Shown here one piece after another: positions 52,156-60,850 of a stretch of 64,000 nucleotides of DNA (the stretch's first letter is position 1; each line of letters starts with the position of its first letter). The position numbers were made by a program, and so were the translations under genes. Under the pieces are notes generated by a model. That model saw nothing but the letters and a program-made list of their open reading frames with translations, searched no databases and had not been told where the DNA came from. This stretch comes from Actinomadura opuntiae (GTDB taxonomy: Bacteria > Actinomycetota > Actinomycetes > Streptosporangiales > Streptosporangiaceae): positions 62,001 to 126,000 of the forward strand of contig NZ_JASNWF010000011.1 of NCBI RefSeq assembly GCF_030283205.1, in the 5' to 3' direction.

Positions 52156-53355
52156 ATGAGCGACCCCCGCGACATCGGCGTCTTCTGCGGCCTGGACGTC
52201 GGCAAAGGCGAACACCACGCGACCGGACTGACTCCCGGGGGCAAGAAGGTGTTCGATCAGCGGCTTCCCAACAACGAGCCCAAGCTGCGAGAGCTCTTCG
52301 AGCGGCTCCGATCTCGATGGGGCACGGTACTGGTGGTGGTCGACCAGCCCGCCTCCATCGGCGCGTTGCCGCTGGCAGTGGCACGTGACATGGGATGCCA
52401 GGTCGCCTACCTGCCTGGACTGGCGATGCGGCGGATCGCCGACCTGTATCCCGGCGAGGCCAAGACCGACGCCCGAGACGCGTTCATCATCGCTGCCGCC
52501 CGCACCATGCCGCACACCCTTCGCCGGCTGGCGCCCGAGGTCGAAGCCTTTGCCGAGTTGCAGATGCTCGTCGGCTTCGACGATGACCTGGCCCAAGAAT
52601 CGACCCGACTGGTCAATCGCCTGCGCGGATTGCTCACCCAGATCCACCCCGCCCTGGAGCGGGTGCTGGGGCCGCGGCTGGACCGCCCCGCCACGCGCAC
52701 CCTGCTGGAACGCTTCGGCTCCCCCGCGCAGCTCAGAAAGGCCGGAGGTGGCCGACTGGTGCGCGTGCTGCGATCCCAAGCGCCACGGATGGCCGAACGC
52801 CTGACCGACGACATCCTGACCGCCCTGCAGGAGCAGACCGTCACGGTGCCCGGCACGGACGCGGCCGCACTGATCATCCCGGGTCTGGCGCGGTCGCTGA
52901 ACTCCGTGGCCGACCAACGCGCCGTCCTGGCAGGACGGATCGAAGAACTCCTGGACGCCCACCCTCTTTCCCAGGTCCTGACCTCAATGCCCGGCATCGG
53001 GCTCAGGACGGCCGCCCGCATCCTGATCGACGTCGGAGACTTCAGCCGCTTCCGCAGCGCCGGACACCTGGCCGCCTACGCCGACCTGGCCCCCGCCACC
53101 CGAACCTCCGGTTCCTCCATCCGAGGCGAATGCCCGCCCCGGCGCGGCAACCGGCAACTCAAACGCGCTTTCTACCTCGCTGCCTTCGCCTCACTGCGCG
53201 ACCCAACATGCAGGGCCTACTACGACAAGAAGCGGAGCGAGGGCAAACACCACGTCGCCGCCATCACCTGCCTGGCGCGACGCCGCATCGACGTCCTCTA
53301 CGCCATGCTCCGCAACGGCACTCTGTATCGACCGCCAACCCCCGCTCCAGCTTGA
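52156..53355 (+). CDS. IS110-family transposase (DEDD recombinase)
   Basis: 399 residues, full length. N-terminal RuvC-like domain: FCGLDVGKGEHHATGLTPGG (first Asp), VLVVVDQPASIGALPLAVAR with an acidic residue, and TDARDAFIIAAARTMP with the final D-A-R-D pair. The C-terminal Tnp domain has SMPGIGLRTAARILIDVGDF and the conserved catalytic Ser region SGSSIRGECPPRRGNRQLKR. It should excise and insert the element guided by the bridge RNA. ATG at 52156 after GAAAGCGACG. Apparently intact. Confidence 0.92.
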   Translation: MSDPRDIGVFCGLDVGKGEHHATGLTPGGKKVFDQRLPNNEPKLRELFERLRSRWGTVLVVVDQPASIGALPLAVARDMGCQVAYLPGLAMRRIADLYPGEAKTDARDAFIIAAARTMPHTLRRLAPEVEAFAELQMLVGFDDDLAQESTRLVNRLRGLLTQIHPALERVLGPRLDRPATRTLLERFGSPAQLRKAGGGRLVRVLRSQAPRMAERLTDDILTALQEQTVTVPGTDAAALIIPGLARSLNSVADQRAVLAGRIEELLDAHPLSQVLTSMPGIGLRTAARILIDVGDFSRFRSAGHLAAYADLAPATRTSGSSIRGECPPRRGNRQLKRAFYLAAFASLRDPTCRAYYDKKRSEGKHHVAAITCLARRRIDVLYAMLRNGTLYRPPTPAPA

Positions 53356-53381
53356 CCAAGAACATAGGGGCACCTTTTCGC

Positions 53382-53720
53382 GCGGACGGCCGCGGCGTCC
53401 ACGATCGCCGACGCCCAGTCCACCTGCCCCCGTGCACCCAGCTCGTCCAGCACCGCGCGATGCAGCCGCGGCCACAGGCCCGCCCGCGTCCAGGCGGTGA
53501 ACCGGCGATGCGCGGTCGGCACACTGACACCGAACTCCGCAGGCAGATGCCGCCACGCACACCCGCTGGTCAGCACGTACACGATCGCGGTGAACACCGC
53601 CCGATCATCCACCGCCGCCGTCCCGCCACCCTGCCGCCGTGGCCTGAACGCCGGGATCAGCGGCTCGGCAAGCTCCCACAACTCATCCGGCACCAGACGC
53701 AACGCAAGATCCGACGACAC
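53382..53720 (-). pseudogene. IS5-family transposase, N-terminal part
   Basis: From ATG 53720: SDLALRLVPDELWELAEPLI, AVDDRAVFTAIVYVLTSGCA, WRHLPAEFGVSVPTAHRRFT and VDWASAIVDAAAVRAK, the helix-turn-helix start of an IS5-type transposase. Reading stops where the IS110 element begins. The remainder is at 51447-51923. Confidence 0.85.
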
Positions 53721-53772
53721 GATCCCGCATTATCCCGCAGGACGTACGCAACCCACGTGAGACACACTCTTA

Positions 53773-53838
53773 GTTCGTGGATTGTGGATTCGAGTCTCCA
53801 CGCGATCCACCACTCCTAACCAGAACAAACGCCTCCAT
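53773..53838 (+). repeat. tRNA 3'-end copy 2, degenerate
   Basis: GTTCGTGGATTGTGGATTCG then AGTCTCCACGCGATCCACCA aligns with the T-arm and acceptor of copy 1 with several changes, and CTCCTAACCAGAACAAACGC aligns with its downstream sequence. The anticodon arm is lost. Its left edge touches the TTA duplication of the IS5 element, so the IS landed in or next to this copy. Confidence 0.6.
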
Positions 53839-54095
53839 CTGGGCATGCCTTGATCACATCTGGGGCTGCCCTGAGGCCATCCTGGGCCGCAAAGCCGACG
53901 ACACCGCCGTTAACGTCACCCCAACCCGGCAGGACGGTGACAGCAGGGCCCAACGTCAACCGCCGCCTCAACTCGGCCAAGAGAGCCGGCGCGGGGGCCG
54001 GTTCTGGTCGGGGTGGTCTTCTGGCGATCACGGCAACCGGGCCGGTGACCGGGGCGTCCTCACTGCACGTCCGGAAACCGGGGGAAGGGGTTCAT

Positions 54096-55229
54096 GTGCG
54101 CTTCATGAGACGTTTCGCGATTCCTGTGGTGGTGGTGGCGGGGGCGGTGCTCGCCGGGGCGCCGCCCGTCTTCGGGGCAGGAGCGGACTGGCGGAAGGTG
54201 CCGCACTCCAGTGCGGAGGGCACTCTCAAGGACGTCGCCGTGCTCGGTGGGAGCGACGCGTGGGCGGTCGGGGAGAAGCATCCGCCGTACGAGTCCGCCG
54301 ATCCGGTCGCCGAGCACTGGGACGGCGCGTCCTGGAAGGAGGTGCCGGTTCCCGACACGCCGACGGGCACCGGCAGCCTCGACGGTGTCAGCGCCGTGGG
54401 ATCCGACGACGTCTGGGCCGTCGGAGACAGCACCGGCCTTGGACCGGTGATCCGGCACTGGGACGGTGTCGCGTGGACGGCGGTCCAGCCCGCCGCGCCA
54501 CCCGACGGCTCGCACGTCGGCGCGGACCGGCTCAACGACATAGCGGCGGTCTCCAGGACGCAGGCATGGGCGGTCGGGTCCTTCTCCGGCCGGAACACCC
54601 CCGGCCCGGTTACCCTGGTCGAACGCTGGGACGGGACGAAATGGTCGCGGGTGGCCTCTCCGAGCCCAGGCCCGCTCAGCAACACCCTGCAGGGCGTCGC
54701 GTCCCTGTCCGCGACCAACGCGTGGGCGGTCGGGTGGTACCTCAGCGACGCGGGCAACAATGTCGCGCTGGTCCTGCACTGGGACGGCCGTGCCTGGACC
54801 AGGAGCCCGGTGACCCTTCCGTCGGGCAGCACCGAGCTGCAGAGCGTCTCCGCCGTGTCGGCCAAGAATGTGTGGGCGGTCGGCGACCATGAGGGCAAGC
54901 CGCTGGTGATGCACTGGAACGGCACCCGCTGGCGCGTCCTGCCGGAGCCCGCGCTCACCGAGTCGTGGCTGAGCGCCGTGGCACCTGACGGCAGCGGCGG
55001 GGCCTGGGTCGGCGGTTACCGCATGACGGACGGCGGGGTGACGAGCAGGCCGCTGTTCCTGCACTGGAACGGCACCCGCTGGATCACCGGCACCAGCGAG
55101 GAGACCGAGGGAACCGTCGAGGGGCTCACCCGCTTGGACGGCTCGATCTGGGCCGTCGGGACGACCTCTCCCTGCACGTGCTACGTCGCACCGCCACTGG
55201 TCGAGGTCAACGGCCCCGTCCCACAGTGA
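54096..55229 (+). CDS. secreted AWAVG-repeat beta-propeller protein
   Basis: 377 residues from a GTG at 54096 with GGAAGGGG 5 bp upstream. Signal peptide RRFAIPVVVVAGAVLAGAPP then VFGA. The mature protein is six or seven repeats, each with a strand like DAWAVGEKHPP, DVWAVGDSTG, QAWAVGSFSG, NAWAVGWYLS, NVWAVGDHEG or GAWVGGYRM and an HWDGxxW or HWNGTRW turn. Such repeats form an exported propeller. It lies alone between tRNA copies 2 and 3, so it is the only gene of that segment. Confidence 0.8.
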   Translation: MRFMRRFAIPVVVVAGAVLAGAPPVFGAGADWRKVPHSSAEGTLKDVAVLGGSDAWAVGEKHPPYESADPVAEHWDGASWKEVPVPDTPTGTGSLDGVSAVGSDDVWAVGDSTGLGPVIRHWDGVAWTAVQPAAPPDGSHVGADRLNDIAAVSRTQAWAVGSFSGRNTPGPVTLVERWDGTKWSRVASPSPGPLSNTLQGVASLSATNAWAVGWYLSDAGNNVALVLHWDGRAWTRSPVTLPSGSTELQSVSAVSAKNVWAVGDHEGKPLVMHWNGTRWRVLPEPALTESWLSAVAPDGSGGAWVGGYRMTDGGVTSRPLFLHWNGTRWITGTSEETEGTVEGLTRLDGSIWAVGTTSPCTCYVAPPLVEVNGPVPQ

Positions 55230-55311
55230 TGTCCCGAATCCGTCGGCCGAGCAGCCGATGGACGTCGTCCAGCAGAGCGGAGCCGGGGCGAGACCGAGTC
55301 ACGCCGTCCCC

Positions 55312-55395
55312 CCTCCGGCTTTCAAGCCGTAGGTCGTGGGTTCGAGTCCCACTCGACCCACCACCCCTGACCAGGGCAAACGCGACTTCTGTCGA
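55312..55395 (+). repeat. tRNA 3'-end copy 3 (probable attachment site)
   Basis: CTCCGGCTTTCAAGCCGTAG then a T-arm identical to copy 1 (GTGGGTTCGAGTCCCAC) and TCGACCCACCA up to 55363, followed by the shared CCCCTGACCAGGGCAAACGC. The anticodon loop differs from copy 1 (TTTCAA) and cannot form a normal 7-nt loop. A degraded integrase lies about 240 bp downstream, as in an integrated element. Confidence 0.7.
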
Positions 55396-55601
55396 CCGTT
55401 GGTGATCATGCCTGGGGCCGGGTTGAGGCCGCCCTGGGGCCGCCATGCACGGAGGCCAAGCCGAACACCCCGTGTCCGCCCAATCCTGGCGGAGGGCAAG
55501 GCCGAGTTCCCGCGCCGAGCTGCTCGCAGCCGCCGCGCCTCCGGTATGCGGTTAGTCCCTTCGCAGGCCGACGGGCAAGGACAGGGAGCGGATGCTCTCG
55601 A

Positions 55602-56070
55602 TTACGCCGCAGAAGCCGTGTTATCGACGCGAACCCGAACGGCAGGCCGAGCCCGGATGCGGTGCCACGCCGGTTCAGGGCGCGAAGCGGTCGACCGGCG
55701 CCGCACCAGGCCCGCCCGGGTATGGCTCGCCGCCAGCCGTCGACGCTGAGTCGGAGCACGGCCCCGGCGCTGGGTGGTGCCAGGCACCACACCAGCCGCG
55801 CGGAGCAGGTACGCGGCGGTCTTCTCCGCCGCGGTGTGCGCGACCTCGGGTAGCACGGAGGTGTAGGTGTCGGCAGTCAGCACGATGCAGGAATGCCCGA
55901 GCATCTCCTGCACCACCTTCAACTCCACCCCGGCCGCCAACGCCAGCATGGCAGCGCCGTGCCGCAGGTCTCCGGGTCGGAGGCAACGCCACCAGCGACG
56001 CCGGGTCCTCCTCCGCCAGCAGCAGATGCCCCAGCACCGGAGTGAGATACCGCCGCACAGCGCGGGCGCC
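55602..56070 (-). pseudogene. tyrosine integrase remnant with internal deletions
   Basis: From the right: RAVRRYLTPVLGHLLLAEED (core-binding domain), then a jump to PGDLRHGAAMLALAAGVELK and VVQEMLGHSCIVLTADTYTS with the Tyr, ending in an Arg-rich tail at 55602. The catalytic Arg-I and Lys regions are deleted and frames are mixed. It is a different integrase from that at 26-28 kb (it keeps the LGHS box) and fits the third tRNA copy beside it. Confidence 0.75.
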
Positions 56071-56163
56071 TGAACGCCCATCGCCACATCCGCCGGCCGG
56101 TGTTCACATGGCGTGGCGGATGTGGCGACGTCGGCGAGGCGGGCGAGTCCGTTCGCTCAGTGG

Positions 56164-57288
56164 TTACAGGACGGCGGTGAGCAGGCTTACGGCGGACTCC
56201 TGGCGGGCGATGTCGGCCTGGTCGAACGGGCCCGTCCAGCGCAGGCCGTACTGGTCGGCGTTGTTCCGGTCGTAGGTGAAGGCGGAGCGGGCCTGGGTCG
56301 TCAGGTAGTTCCGGTACGGGTGGCCGGGGAGCGCGCGGTCGAGTTCGGCGAGGTTCCGCGCGAAGATGCCCTTGAACGCCGCCTGGTCGGAGTTGCACGT
56401 GGCGGCGGCCTCGCAGGGTTCGGTGAGGATTCCGCGTGGTGACAGGCCCGGGTCGGTGGTCACGGCGTCGGCGATCCGCCGGGCGGTGGCGAGCAGGGAC
56501 GGGTCGCCGGTGGCGCGGTGCAACTCGGTCAGGCCGCCCAGGATGACGCCCTGGTTGTACGTCCAGGTGGTGCCGCCGTTGTTGCCGCAGTTTCCGCTCT
56601 GCGTCGCCAGGCCGTCGTTGACCAGGTGGGATCCGTTGATCATCCCGCTGCGGGCGAACCAGCGCCAGGCCTGGCGTGCGTGGGCGAGGTACTCGGTGTC
56701 GCCCGGGATCCGGTTGTGCAGGGAGGCGGCCAGTTTGAGGTAGAGCTCGTTGCTGATGGCGTTCTTGTAGGTCTTACCGGGCAGGTCCCACCAGATGCCG
56801 CCGCGGCAGGTGTCGTCCCAGTACTGGCGCATGTACGCCTCGTCGGTCTCGGCGATCTTCAGGTACCTGGTGTCGCGGGTGAGGTCGTACATGCGGACCA
56901 TCGCCAGCGCCCACCAGCCGGTGTCGTCGGTGGAGTCCGCGCGGAACTCGCCGCCGCCCTGCGGCCACCAGGGCAGCGGCTTGCGCTGGAGCTCGATGGT
57001 GTTCTTCACCTGGGGCAGGTAGCGGGTCGAGCGGGTCCGCGCCATGTAGTCGAGGAGCGCCTGGAGCGCGTTGCCCGACTGCCACCAGGGGCTCTCGGGC
57101 TGCCAGCGTCCGCTCGCCTGGTCGTAGAACCCCATCATCGCGTCGACGGCCGATGTGGCACGGGCCCGCGCGGTCCTGTCCTCGCCCGCGCCCGCGCTGG
57201 CGGCGGACGTGCCCACGGCGAGCGCCAGCACGGCGCCCGCCACGAGGGAGACCAGCCCATTTCCCGTACGTCGCTTCAGTCCGGTCAT
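56164..57288 (-). CDS. secreted GH76-family glycoside hydrolase (alpha-1,6-mannanase-like)
   Basis: 374 residues from ATG 57288 with GGAGGG upstream. Signal peptide GLVSLVAGAVLALAVGTSAA then SAGA. The (alpha/alpha)6 fold of GH76 is evident: FYDQASGRWQPESPWWQSGN, the catalytic Asp pair in FRADSTDDTGWWALAMVRMY, GGIWWDLPGKTYKNAISNEL and TWTYNQGVILGGLTELHRAT. It probably cleaves alpha-1,6-mannose chains outside the cell, for example fungal mannan. Divergent from a DeoR regulator, and both are enclosed between tRNA copies 3 and 4. Confidence 0.92.
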   Translation of the reverse strand: MTGLKRRTGNGLVSLVAGAVLALAVGTSAASAGAGEDRTARARATSAVDAMMGFYDQASGRWQPESPWWQSGNALQALLDYMARTRSTRYLPQVKNTIELQRKPLPWWPQGGGEFRADSTDDTGWWALAMVRMYDLTRDTRYLKIAETDEAYMRQYWDDTCRGGIWWDLPGKTYKNAISNELYLKLAASLHNRIPGDTEYLAHARQAWRWFARSGMINGSHLVNDGLATQSGNCGNNGGTTWTYNQGVILGGLTELHRATGDPSLLATARRIADAVTTDPGLSPRGILTEPCEAAATCNSDQAAFKGIFARNLAELDRALPGHPYRNYLTTQARSAFTYDRNNADQYGLRWTGPFDQADIARQESAVSLLTAVL

Positions 57289-57571
57289 CGCGCACCCTCC
57301 ATGGCAACGAGGCGCCCCAGCCCATGGCCTCCGGCCCGGGCGGGCAGTGCGCTGAATTGTGCCCCGAGCGGAACGAGACGCGCAAGAGTCAGCAGGACCG
57401 GTCACATAAGTGAGCGCTCCTGCTTGCAATTGACGGAAGCGTCGGTCGGTTCGCCACGACGGCGGGCAGGTGAGGCGCGCGCGTCGGCTCGTGCGCCCGC
57501 GAGAGTCGACGCGCAGGAGCGTGATGGAGAATGTCTGGTGGTGATCGGTCTTGCGCGAGTACGGTCGACGC

Positions 57572-58324
57572 ATGCTCCGGGACCGACGCCATGAGCTGAT
57601 CCTCCGCGTCCTGCGCTCCGAAGGGCCGGTGACGGTGGAGACGCTGGCCGAGCGCTTGGCGGCGAGCCTCGCCACCATACGCCGCGATCTGCAAAAGCTC
57701 GACGAGGAGGGCCTGCTCAAACGGGTGCACGGCGGTGCGATGCCGGTCGAGGGCCACGACGACCCCTTCACGGACGTCGCCGAGGTCCGGGCCGCCGAGA
57801 AGGACGCCGTCGCGCTGCGCTGCGCCGAGCTGATCCAGGACGGCGAGACCGTGCTGCTCGACATCGGCACGACCGCGCACATGGTGGCGCGGCATCTGCG
57901 GGGCCGGGCGCTGACGGTCGTCACCAGCAGCCTCCCGGTGGTCGAGACGCTGGCCGACGACCAGCACGTCCAACTCGTCGTTCTCGGCGGCATGCTGCGC
58001 CGTGACTACCGGTCGCTGGTGGGCTACCTGACCGAGGACAACCTGCGGCAGATCCACGCGGACCGGCTCGTCCTCGGCACCAGCGGGATACGGCCGACCG
58101 GAACCGTCATGGACACGACGGTGGTCGAGGTGCCGGTCAAACGAGCCATGATCGCGGCCAGCGGGCAGGTGGTCCTCGTCGCCGACGCCGGCAAGTTCCC
58201 GGGCACCGGCATGGCGAAGGTCTGCGATGCCACCGACCTGGACGTGGTCATCACGAACGCCCCGGTCGATCCGGACACGGGGGCGGCCCTCGCGGATGCC
58301 GGAGTGCAGATGCTGGAGGTGTGA
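57572..58324 (+). CDS. DeoR-family sugar-responsive repressor
   Basis: 250 residues. N-terminal helix-turn-helix RHELILRVLRSEGPVTVETL then AASLATIRRDLQKLDEEGLL, with the family signature KRVHGGAM. The C-terminal sugar-phosphate isomerase-like sensor has GETVLLDIGTTAHMVARHL and TVVTSSLPVVETLADDQHVQ. Divergent from the GH76 gene across a 283-bp gap, so it is the likely regulator of mannan use. The ATG at 57572 fits the conserved RRHELI start. Confidence 0.92.
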   Translation: MLRDRRHELILRVLRSEGPVTVETLAERLAASLATIRRDLQKLDEEGLLKRVHGGAMPVEGHDDPFTDVAEVRAAEKDAVALRCAELIQDGETVLLDIGTTAHMVARHLRGRALTVVTSSLPVVETLADDQHVQLVVLGGMLRRDYRSLVGYLTEDNLRQIHADRLVLGTSGIRPTGTVMDTTVVEVPVKRAMIAASGQVVLVADAGKFPGTGMAKVCDATDLDVVITNAPVDPDTGAALADAGVQMLEV

Positions 58325-58374
58325 GGTGCTCGGCGTCCGCGGAACCACTGAGCATGCCGCTGCGATACGGCAGT

Positions 58375-58570
58375 TTCGGACTTTTGATCCATAGGTTGCG
58401 AGTTCGAGTCCCACGCGACCCACCACCCCTGCCAGGGCAAACGCGAGGTTGCCCTGGTATGTCCCACGCCCGGGATGTCTCGCTTCGTTCACCTGTTGGC
58501 TCGGCGGCCCGATCCGGGCCTCCAACCACCCCCACCCAGGCCGAGAAGCGGCACCTGTAGGCCCCCACAA
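58375..58570 (+). repeat. tRNA-Lys 3'-end copy 4 with long downstream homology
   Basis: TTCGGACTTTTGATCCATAG then GTTGCGAGTTCGAGTCCCAC and GCGACCCACCA (to 58426), followed by CCCCTGCCAGGGCAAACGCG. Homology to copy 5 continues through GTTGGCTCGGCGG to the shared end GGCCCCCACAA at 58560-58570. It begins 50 bp after the DeoR stop. The anticodon loop CTTTTGA again gives UUU. Confidence 0.75.
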
Positions 58571-58851
58571 GCCGGGGCACATCGCCCGCAGCAACCGGCA
58601 GCCGAGCCGACCAGAGCAGACAACCTCGAACTCCCGCGGACGCGAATCCCCCGCCCTGCATCAGCAAGTCCGCTGCCCCCTGCCAACCCAGCGAGCCATC
58701 GAGACCGGCGAGATCACCCGTCCGGGTCACCACCACACCTGTTGTTGATCAAGGATGTCGCTCGTGGTTCGAGCCCGTCCGCACGGCACGCACCTCGCTT
58801 ATCGAGAGCCTGAAGCTCTGGCGTGCAGACCGGAGCCGTGCGGATCAGCGC

Positions 58852-59445
58852 TCAGGCTGAGGCCGCGGCGCATGCCCTGCCGTAGCCGGCCAGGTCGCCG
58901 CCGAGGGCGGCGGCGGCCAGGAAGCGTTCGGTGGTCGCCCGGTGCTCGCCCGCCGTGGGCCGGAACCGCGGGCGGCGCGCTCGGACATGCCGCCGGGCCC
59001 GGTACGCCATCTGCCGGACCGCCCTTTCGGTGCGTCCGACGATGACCGCGATCTCCGCGTGCGGGAAGCCGAACACGTCGTGCAGCAGGAACACCGCGCG
59101 CTCCGTCGGAGCCAGGGTTTCCATGACGACCAACAAGCCCGCCGCCACCTCGTCGGCCGGTCGCGGTCCGGCGGACGGGCCGGCCGGTGGCCCGTCCGGC
59201 CGATCCTGGTCGGCTTGTACTTCCCGGCGCGCCCGTATCCTGCGAAGCTCGTCGATCGCCTGGCGGGTCACCAGCCGGAACAGGTACGCGCCGGGGTCGT
59301 TGACCGAGCGGTGGTCCACTCGACTCCAGCGAAGCCATGCCTCTTGCAGGACATCGTCGGCATCTGCCCGGTTACCGAGCATCCGGTACGCCGCTGCCGA
59401 AAGCGGGGCCCGGTGCCTTTCGAATAGTTCGCCCGCCGCGTCCAT
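58852..59445 (-). CDS. ECF sigma factor of SigJ type lacking its SnoaL domain
   Basis: 197 residues from ATG 59445 with GGGAGG upstream. The sigma-2 region has RMLGNRADADDVLQEAWLRW and AYLFRLVTRQAIDELRRIRA; sigma-4 has LAPTERAVFLLHDVFGFPHA then EIAVIVGRTERAVRQMAYRA. In SigJ-type proteins a 90-residue SnoaL-like domain follows; here the protein stops shortly after FLAAAALGGDLAGY, the point at which it normally begins. Truncation may make the factor unregulated or inactive. Divergent from a free-standing SnoaL-like gene. Confidence 0.82.
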   Translation of the reverse strand: MDAAGELFERHRAPLSAAAYRMLGNRADADDVLQEAWLRWSRVDHRSVNDPGAYLFRLVTRQAIDELRRIRARREVQADQDRPDGPPAGPSAGPRPADEVAAGLLVVMETLAPTERAVFLLHDVFGFPHAEIAVIVGRTERAVRQMAYRARRHVRARRPRFRPTAGEHRATTERFLAAAALGGDLAGYGRACAAASA

Positions 59446-59570
59446 CGCACCTCCCGTACAAGACCTCATCAACAAGACGATCCAGGGGACGCCGACGTCA
59501 CGCGTGACGTCGGCGGACCCGCATCCGTCTCACCAGGTGGATACCGACCACCGGACCCGAAAGGCATGAC

Positions 59571-59972
59571 ATGACATCGCCCGTACTCACCGACCAGAAC
59601 CGGCTGCTCGTCCTGGAGGCCGTCTCCCGGTTCGGCGCGAGCGACATCGCCGGCTTCACTGAACTGCTGGGCGAGGATTTCGTATCGCATAACCCGCGCG
59701 TGGCGCATGACCCTGCGACCCAGTCGGGGCGCCAAGCGTTCGCGGACTTCTTGAGCGGACCCGGCAGCGCGCACCTGCGGGACGCGACCGTGGCGGCCAA
59801 GCACGTGCTCGCCGACGACGCCCTGGTCGCCGTGCACACCCATGTGGCCACCCCACAGGGCGACCTCGCCACCGTCGACCTCTTCCGTCTCGACGCGGGC
59901 AAGATCGTCGAGCACTGGGACGTCGTTCAACCGGTCCCCGAACAGGTGCTCCACCCGCACGGAATGTTCTGA
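59571..59972 (+). CDS. SnoaL-like / NTF2-superfamily protein
   Basis: 133 residues: RLLVLEAVSRFGASDIAGFT, ELLGEDFVSHNPRVAHDPAT, ADDALVAVHTHVATPQGDLA and TVDLFRLDAGKIVEHWDVVQ, the DLFR...KIVEHWDV pattern of SnoaL-like proteins. ATG at 59571 after GAAAGGC. Divergent from the truncated SigJ-type factor across 125 bp, so it may be part of its regulon. Substrate unknown. Confidence 0.85.
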   Translation: MTSPVLTDQNRLLVLEAVSRFGASDIAGFTELLGEDFVSHNPRVAHDPATQSGRQAFADFLSGPGSAHLRDATVAAKHVLADDALVAVHTHVATPQGDLATVDLFRLDAGKIVEHWDVVQPVPEQVLHPHGMF

Positions 59973-60041
59973 CCGATCACGGTGCCCCAGCGCTCATCGA
60001 GCTCACTCTGAGTCACCGGTCATCAGGAGCGGGCCAGAGCC

Positions 60042-60248
60042 CGACACAGCAGTGCCGACCGCCCGCCGCCGGTCCTGCTGCACCCGCACGGCGGCTGCGA
60101 CCTGCTGAACCGAGCCACCGATCCTCCGCTGGGCGCCCGGCCCGAACACGTCCCCTGTCCCAAGGCCAGCCTGGAGTACAGCCCCGGTCAACTCGGCGTC
60201 GCCACCGGCGCCCCCGACGACATCGTCCCGGTCATCATCCGACTGTGA
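60042..60248 (+). pseudogene. short C-terminal coding fragment, unidentified
   Basis: An open stretch ending in TGA at 60246-60248 reads PPPVLLHPHGGCDLLNRATD, then ASLEYSPGQLGVATGAPDDI and VPVIIRL. The end looks like a true protein C terminus but there is no start and no known family. Treated as a relic. Confidence 0.3.
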
Positions 60249-60357
60249 CCACTGCGGACGTCGGGGGCGTCGCGGGCACCGGTAGATGACCAGATTCACT
60301 GGTTGGCCACGCCGACCCTTCATGGGGCGGGGCTTCCTTCGTCGTTCACCGGGCGGT

Positions 60358-60600
60358 TCACCGGACGCCCAAGTTCGCGGCCGGTCGCCGGCCGCGCGTT
60401 CGTTGTCGGAGGGCGACGAAGGTCAGGCCGCGCTGCTTGAGAGCGGGGATGACGGTGCGCAGGGCCGCGACGGTCTGGGAGCGGTCGCCGCCGCCGTCAT
60501 GGCACAGCAGGATGTCGCCCGGCTTGGCCCTCTCCAGGTTCGCGGTGATGTTCGGGACGCCCGGACGGGCCCGCACGACGCCGGCGGCGGCGAAGCTGTG
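60358..60600 (-). pseudogene. polysaccharide deacetylase (NodB) C-terminal fragment
   Basis: The minus strand reads VPNITANLERAKPGDILLCH, then DGGGDRSQTVAALRTVIPAL and KQRGLTFVAL. This is the final third of a NodB-fold deacetylase (the LxHDGGGDRSQTVxALxxxIPxL motif with the substrate-binding His). The metal-binding N-terminal motifs are absent. A short Arg-rich tail runs to a stop at 60358. Confidence 0.75.
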
Positions 60601-60739
60601 GCTGGCCCGGCAACGGCCCACCCGCGTCATCGGCGGCGGCTTCTGGACACCCGAGCAGGCATTCCAGGCCTCCCTCGGCAAGTCCTTCGACGTGGTGATC
60701 CACTTCCACTCGGTCAAGGCCGCCCACCTGCTGCCGTGA
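60598..60739 (+). pseudogene. oxidoreductase C-terminal fragment (saccharopine dehydrogenase-like)
   Basis: ARQRPTRVIGGGFWTPEQAF then QASLGKSFDVVIHFHSVKAA ends in a stop at 60737-60739. The GGGFWTP box recalls the C termini of saccharopine-dehydrogenase-like proteins. Joined directly, head to head, to the deacetylase fragment, so a deletion junction lies near 60598. Confidence 0.35.
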
Positions 60740-60850
60740 ACCACAGAGAGCACGGGGTGCGCGCCGTCGAGCGCGTGGCCCTCTCCGACGCGTGATCGCG
60801 ATCGCACCGTTCCGGCCGGCCCCGGGCCGGCAGATCGAGGGGAATGCCAA

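Larger units (their letters stand above)
51924..53381 (+). mobile_element. IS110-family element inserted in the IS5 transposase
   Basis: The element is bounded by the two points at which the IS5 reading frame stops and resumes (GTLTEPNP side near 51923, VRAK side near 53382). It carries one DEDD transposase and a 226-bp 5' untranslated end, with no terminal inverted repeats, as expected for IS110. The exact core dinucleotide could not be fixed because the interrupted frame differs in phase between the flanks. Confidence 0.75.
51438..53769 (-). mobile_element. IS5-family (IS1031-like) insertion sequence split by an IS110 element
   Basis: Terminal inverted repeats GAGTGTGTCTCATGTGGGCT (from 51438) and GAGTGTGTCTCACGTGGGTT (complement, ending 53769) agree in 18 of 20 positions. 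TTA flanks both ends (51435-51437 and 53770-53772), the TNA-type 3-bp target duplication of the IS1031 group. The transposase gene runs on the minus strand and is interrupted by a 1.45-kb IS110 element. The insertion lies at the edge of the second tRNA-derived repeat. Confidence 0.85.
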
